DNA from: Acidimicrobiales bacterium
Lineage (GTDB): Bacteria > Actinomycetota > Acidimicrobiia > Acidimicrobiales > Palsa-688
DNA: 8,176 nt
Assembly (NCBI GenBank): GCA_030039575.1
Contig: JASHVH010000165.1
Location: forward strand, 1-8,176
Reading direction: 5' to 3'
Shown: positions 5,169 to 8,176 of the stretch, piece after piece
Numbering within the stretch: position 1 is the first letter of the stretch
How the letters are laid out: every line of letters begins with the position of its first letter
Made by a program: the position numbers and the translations under genes
Notes under the pieces: model-generated
What the model was told of the DNA's origin: nothing
The model's input: only the letters and a program-made list of their open reading frames with translations
Databases searched by the model: none

Positions 5169-6536
5169 TTATTCGGCGGCTTCGGCGATGGCCTCGGCCA
5201 AGGACGGGTGGACGAGGCAGCTCTCGACCAGGTCGGTCACCTTGAGGCCGGCAGTCACGGCCAGGGCGACCACCGAGATCAGTTCCGAGGCCTGGTTCCC
5301 GACCACGGCGCCGCCCAGCACTACCCCCGTCGCGGGGTCGGAAATTATTTTTACAAACCCACGGGGGTCGTCATTAATGAGCGCCCGGGCCGACGCCCCA
5401 AAGGGGACTTTGGTAACCCGAATTTTGCGGCCGCTGGCAAAAGCCTCGGCCTCGGCCAACCCGACATCGGCGATCTCCGGCTCGGTGAACACTGCCGACG
5501 CGGCTTTGTCGTAATCGATATGCCGGTGCTCACGGGTGTGCAAGCCCATTATGTGCTCGGCCACCTTGCGTCCCTGCATTGCCGCGACGGAAGAGAGCGG
5601 CAATTTCCCCGACACGTCGCCGGCCGCGTAGATATGGGGCACATTTGTCTGGCAATGGTGGTTGATGGTGACGTAGCCCCATTTGTCGACCTTTACCCCG
5701 GCGGGTTCGAGCCCCAGGTGCTCGGAGTTGGGGAGCGACCCGACGGCCAGCAGGACGTGGCTCCCTGTCGCCACCCGCCCGTCGTCGCAGCGGACCACCA
5801 CCCCGCCGGCGACCTGTTCCAGGCTTAAGGCCCGCGCCCCCTTGTACAACTGCACTCCCCGGCGGAGCAGTTCGTCCTCGAGGGCGGCCGCCACTTCGGC
5901 GTCCTTGTGGGGCAGCACATGCTGGCGGCTGACGATCAAGGTCACCTTGGACCCGAGCGAGCTGAACATATGGACGAACTCCACCCCGGTCACCCCCGAA
6001 CCGACCACCACGAGGTGCTCAGGCAGCTCCGGCGGCGGGTAAGCCTGTCGCGTCGTAAGCACGCGGATGCCGTCCGGGTCGGCCCAATCGGGAATGCGGG
6101 GCCGGCTCCCCGTCGATATGACCACGGCGTCCGCGCCCAGTTCTTGCTCGGGGTTATCGGGCACGCTCACCGCTACGGTGTTGGCGCCAAGGAGGCGCGC
6201 CTCCCCCCGGAGCACCTTTACGCCTTGAGAACTGAGCAGTTCCTCCACCGAACGCTGAAGACGCGCCGTAACGTCCTTTATGCGTTCACGGAGCACTTCG
6301 TAGTCGACGTAGCTGGGAGCAGCTGCAGGCGAAAAACCCAGCCCGCCCATACGCCGGGAGAAGCTGAGTGCACCGGCGGTGGCGATCATTGCCTTCGAGG
6401 GGATGCAATCCCAGAGGTGGGCGGCACCGCCGACCACGTCGCGCTCTACCAGGGTGACCCGCGCCCCGAGGCTGGCGGCCCGGCTGGCGGCCTGGTTGCC
6501 CGCTGGGCCTCCCCCGATGACGATCACGTCGGTCAT
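5169..6536 (-). CDS. lpdA: LpdA-like NAD(P)H-dependent flavoprotein (pyridine nucleotide-disulfide reductase family)
   Basis: The 455-residue protein has the full family layout: FAD-binding VIGGGPAG (6-13), NAD(P)-binding VVGSGVTG (177-184), the second FAD motif YAAGDVSG (303-310) and a C-terminal dimerisation domain. The redox site reads GGAAHLWDCIPSK (36-48): Ala39 stands where lipoamide dehydrogenases have their first cysteine, and only Cys44 remains. This matches, from memory, mycobacterial LpdA (Rv3303c; GGAAVLDDCVPSK), reported to reduce quinones with NAD(P)H rather than lipoamide. VGSGVTG.EF and ASVAAMQGR-like stretches are also shared. Unlike my recollection of Rv3303c, the C-terminal His443-Glu448 pair (HPSLAE) is retained. 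IVSR (201-204) at the end of the second nucleotide-binding strand lacks the acidic residue typical of strict NAD enzymes, so NADPH use is plausible. The ATG at 6536 begins directly before the FAD motif; no Shine-Dalgarno is evident. It is convergent with ctaF and 165 bases downstream of pspA. Confidence 0.85.
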   Translation of the reverse strand: MTDVIVIGGGPAGNQAASRAASLGARVTLVERDVVGGAAHLWDCIPSKAMIATAGALSFSRRMGGLGFSPAAAPSYVDYEVLRERIKDVTARLQRSVEELLSSQGVKVLRGEARLLGANTVAVSVPDNPEQELGADAVVISTGSRPRIPDWADPDGIRVLTTRQAYPPPELPEHLVVVGSGVTGVEFVHMFSSLGSKVTLIVSRQHVLPHKDAEVAAALEDELLRRGVQLYKGARALSLEQVAGGVVVRCDDGRVATGSHVLLAVGSLPNSEHLGLEPAGVKVDKWGYVTINHHCQTNVPHIYAAGDVSGKLPLSSVAAMQGRKVAEHIMGLHTREHRHIDYDKAASAVFTEPEIADVGLAEAEAFASGRKIRVTKVPFGASARALINDDPRGFVKIISDPATGVVLGGAVVGNQASELISVVALAVTAGLKVTDLVESCLVHPSLAEAIAEAAE

Positions 6537-6553
6537 GGCACTTGGGTCATGGC
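6531..6553. repeat. Nine-base direct repeat duplicating the lpdA start context
   Basis: GGTCATGGC occurs at 6531-6539 and 6545-6553 with five bases between. On the minus strand this places a second GCCATGACC 14 bases upstream of the real one, in another frame. The upstream ATG opens a five-codon frame whose TGA overlaps the lpdA ATG as ATGA. Confidence 0.45.
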
Positions 6554-6567
6554 CCTACCGAGGGTAG

Positions 6568-6580
6568 TGACAGATTGTCA
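6568..6580. promoter_or_regulatory. Perfect palindrome upstream of lpdA, possible operator
   Basis: TGACA (6568-6572) and TGTCA (6576-6580) are an exact inverted repeat around GAT, 32 bases upstream of the lpdA ATG. On the minus strand CTGACA (6581-6576) also matches the TTGACA -35 consensus at five of six positions. No good -10 follows at the expected distance (TAGGGC is the nearest candidate). A dimeric regulator site or a -35 element are both possible. Confidence 0.3.
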
Positions 6581-6669
6581 GTGGTGGGAATTTAGCGGTC
6601 CCCCGGGCGACACGTACAGAGATCGTTCCTTTTGCCGGTCTAGCCTCTCGAATTGCCGGGGCCTTGGAC

Positions 6670-6695
6670 GGTGGTCGGCGCGACTGGCCGCCACC
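6670..6695 (-). terminator. Candidate hairpin terminator after pspA
   Basis: On the plus strand GGTGG-T-CGGC (6670-6679) pairs with GCCG-CCACC (6687-6695) around a seven-base loop, giving nine base pairs with one bulged T. On the minus strand it begins seven bases after the pspA stop, where a terminator is expected, but no U-tract follows. If it works, lpdA has its own promoter in the remaining gap. Confidence 0.4.
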
Positions 6696-6701
6696 TAGGC
6701 C

Positions 6702-7661
6702 TCAACTGGTCCCGGAAGCATCTTTAGTGGCCGGCTCCGGCCCGGACGTCCCCGCCTGCTGTCCCGGTATTGGTGGCTGCCCGGTGGCGACTTGGTCGTT
6801 GCCGACGGGAGCCCCCACCGGCGCGCCGGCACCCAGTTGGCCTGCGCCACCCTGGGCCGAAGATTGCCCCTGGTCGCCGGCTGATTGGCCGGTGCCCGGG
6901 CCGAGCTCACCCGCCCCCGCCTGGCCCCCGGGGGGCAAGCCCATCTGGCTGCGCATCTCGGCCAGCCGGCTCTGAGCCTCGGTGTTGATGCTGGCCTGCT
7001 CGATCTCGAGCATGCGAGCCTCCACCCCCTGGTTCGACAGTTCGGCTGTCCCCAGCGCCTTGGCGTACTGGGCCTCGATCTTGGTCCGGACCTCGTCGAA
7101 AGTGGGCACGTCCTGGCCTACCGTCTGGGAGAGCGTGGCCATGGCCGTATTGAGCTGTTCCTGCATCCGGGTCTGGTCGAGTTGCGACAGGAGCTTCTGG
7201 CGCTCGCTCAGTTTCTGCTGCAGGAGGTTGGCGTTTTGCTGGACGGCCGCCTTGGCTTGCTGAGCGGCCTGAGTGGACTGCAGGGACATCGTCTTCAGGT
7301 CGTCGGTGCGCTTTTCCGCCATGATCAAGCGGTTGGCGAACGCCTCGGCCGTCTGGTTGTACTCCGCCGCTTTGGCCGTGTCGCCCCGGCGGGCCGCCTC
7401 GTCCGCCATCGCCAGGGCCTGCCGGGTCGACGAGCTGATCTTTTCCAGCTCCCCCAGTGACCGGTTGAGCTGGAGCTCGGTCTGTTTCTGGTTGGCGATC
7501 ACGCTGGCGGCCTGCTCGACGAGCCGCCTGTGCTGCTCCTGGGCCTCTGCCATGGCCTGCTCGAGCTGCACCTTGGGGTCGGCGTTCTCTTCGAAGCGGC
7601 CGGAGAGCTTGGCCACCAGGTAGTTCCAGCGGCGCTTGATGACTTTCCACATGCCTCGCAT
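6702..7661 (-). CDS. pspA: PspA/IM30 family membrane stress protein
   Basis: PspA proteins bind the inner face of the cell membrane, oligomerise and limit proton leakage under envelope stress. The 319-residue product opens with a short amphipathic region (WKVIKRRWNYLVAKLSGRFE, 5-24), then ENADPKVQLEQAMAEAQEQ, the typical PspA start. A long alpha-helical coiled coil follows to about residue 240, including AASVIANQKQTELQLNR (51-67), GDTAKAAEYNQTAEAFA (93-109) and LLQQKLSERQKLLSQLDQ (146-163). It most resembles the mycobacterial 35 kDa antigen type. Residues 241-319 are a Gly/Gln/Pro/Ala-rich, probably disordered tail longer than in the usual family member. The start may be Met1 (7661) or Met4 (7652); neither has a clear Shine-Dalgarno. 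It lies 44 bases after a coiled-coil gene on the same strand, probably its operon partner. Confidence 0.92.
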   Translation of the reverse strand: MRGMWKVIKRRWNYLVAKLSGRFEENADPKVQLEQAMAEAQEQHRRLVEQAASVIANQKQTELQLNRSLGELEKISSSTRQALAMADEAARRGDTAKAAEYNQTAEAFANRLIMAEKRTDDLKTMSLQSTQAAQQAKAAVQQNANLLQQKLSERQKLLSQLDQTRMQEQLNTAMATLSQTVGQDVPTFDEVRTKIEAQYAKALGTAELSNQGVEARMLEIEQASINTEAQSRLAEMRSQMGLPPGGQAGAGELGPGTGQSAGDQGQSSAQGGAGQLGAGAPVGAPVGNDQVATGQPPIPGQQAGTSGPEPATKDASGTS

Positions 7662-7677
7662 GCTAGAGCCAGCGAGG

Positions 7678-7697
7678 CCATCGGAGTACGCCGATGG
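7678..7697. other. Perfect 7-bp hairpin between the coiled-coil gene and pspA
   Basis: CCATCGG (7678-7684) pairs exactly with CCGATGG (7691-7697) around AGTACG. It fills much of the 44-base gap upstream of pspA on the minus strand. It lacks a U-tract, so it could be an mRNA processing or partial attenuation element that changes pspA expression relative to the upstream gene, or an operator; the sequence does not decide. Confidence 0.4.
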
Positions 7698-7705
7698 GGA
7701 TTTGC

Positions 7706-8176
7706 TCAGTTATTGGTGTCGCCGGGGGGTGCGGTGGCCATGATGCCCCTGGCCTCGTCCAGAGCCTTGCTGAGCGATGCCAGCTCCGAAGAAAGCGAAG
7801 CCAGGTCTTCACCGCCCGCCCCCGCCTTCGCCACCAGCTCTCCAGTAGACGCGGCCACGCCTTCCAGCTGGGCAGTGAGCTCCGACAGCCGGGCCGACAG
7901 CCGAGCGCTGACGGACTCCATCCGGCGTAGAGAACGTAGTTCGGACGCCAGCGAGGCCTCCCGTCCCTCGAGTGACCCCCGCTCGGCAGCGCCCCCCCTG
8001 GACAGCGTGGCGTGGACCTGGTCCAGCTCCTGCGCCACCTTGTCCGCCCGCCCCGGGGGCCCCGACAGCGAGGTACCGCTGCGGGCCAGCGCCCACACTT
8101 CCTCGACGGCGCCGTCCACCTTGGCGGCCGAGGCGGCCAGGTAGTCGGCCACCGTCCCAGCGGGGCAGTCGCGGGC
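7706..8176 (-). CDS. Unidentified coiled-coil protein, C-terminal part (5' end beyond the window)
   Basis: The reading frame is open from the window edge to a TGA at 7708-7706, giving 156 visible residues. A GTG at 8152 could be a start, but the frame continues upstream to the edge without a stop, so the gene is probably longer. The visible part has no recognisable catalytic motif. It is rich in Ala, Ser, Leu, Glu and Arg, with heptad-like helices such as LASELRSLRRMESVSARLSA (residues about 76-95 of the fragment) and DLASLSSELASLSKALDEAR near the end, typical of a coiled coil. In other actinobacteria a TPM-domain protein with a long coiled-coil C-terminus is often found next to pspA; this could be such a tail, but the diagnostic N-terminal domain is out of view. 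The 44-base spacing to pspA suggests cotranscription and a role with PspA, which is inference. Confidence 0.7.
   Translation of the reverse strand, partial: ARDCPAGTVADYLAASAAKVDGAVEEVWALARSGTSLSGPPGRADKVAQELDQVHATLSRGGAAERGSLEGREASLASELRSLRRMESVSARLSARLSELTAQLEGVAASTGELVAKAGAGGEDLASLSSELASLSKALDEARGIMATAPPGDTNN

Noticed and set aside
5106..5828. Plus-strand frame of 240 codons opposite the lpdA 3' half
   Set aside because: Antisense to conserved lpdA motifs, and lacking any recognisable domain or start signal.
5907..6698. Plus-strand frame of 263 codons opposite lpdA
   Set aside because: It overlaps the whole N-terminal half of lpdA and its upstream gap; no family resemblance.
6907..7650. 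Minus-strand frame of 247 codons within pspA
   Set aside because: A shifted frame of pspA; its Arg/Gly/Pro-rich translation reflects the third-position GC of the real gene.

Overview
The window reads as an ordinary chromosomal segment of a high-GC actinobacterium. The main evidence is the actinobacterial-type cytochrome c oxidase subunit IV (CtaF) following ctaC and ctaD, a PspA resembling the mycobacterial 35 kDa antigen, and a flavoprotein disulfide reductase resembling mycobacterial LpdA. The ribosomal proteins and CtaD would also fit a deep-branching actinobacterial lineage such as Acidimicrobiia, but that finer placement is only an inference. No mobile element, CRISPR array, tRNA or rRNA was recognised.

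Layout. Bases 1-1711 (minus strand) hold rplM, rpsI and the 5' part of glmM, a conserved bacterial cluster for two ribosomal proteins and the first committed isomerisation towards UDP-GlcNAc. A 254-base divergent intergenic region (1712-1965) carries a candidate rplM promoter, a short octamer repeat and a hairpin. Bases 1966-4989 (plus strand) form a tight ctaC-ctaD-ctaF operon for subunits II, I and IV of an aa3-type (A1 family) oxidase; subunit III (ctaE) is absent here. A 179-base convergent gap (4990-5168) carries an inverted repeat that is a likely terminator. Bases 5169-8176 (minus strand) contain, in transcription order, the C-terminal end of an unidentified coiled-coil protein, pspA (membrane stress protein), and an LpdA-like NAD(P)H-dependent flavoprotein. 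No gene-free stretch exceeds 300 bases.

How the genes relate. CtaC, CtaD and CtaF are parts of one terminal oxidase. PspA guards the membrane on which such a proton-pumping chain depends, and LpdA-like enzymes move electrons from NAD(P)H, but any functional link between these units is inference from proximity. The genes expected to start transcripts (rplM, ctaC, and lpdA if separately transcribed) lack a recognisable Shine-Dalgarno sequence, whereas internal operon genes (rpsI, ctaD, ctaF) have one. This suggests leaderless or near-leaderless transcripts.

I found no convincing undescribed system. The features most worth a second look are a glycine-rich insertion in GlmM, a Gln in place of the usual Glu in the CuA motif of CtaC together with a missing clear signal peptide, the Ala-for-Cys replacement in the redox motif of the LpdA-like protein, and the long low-complexity tails on CtaD and PspA.
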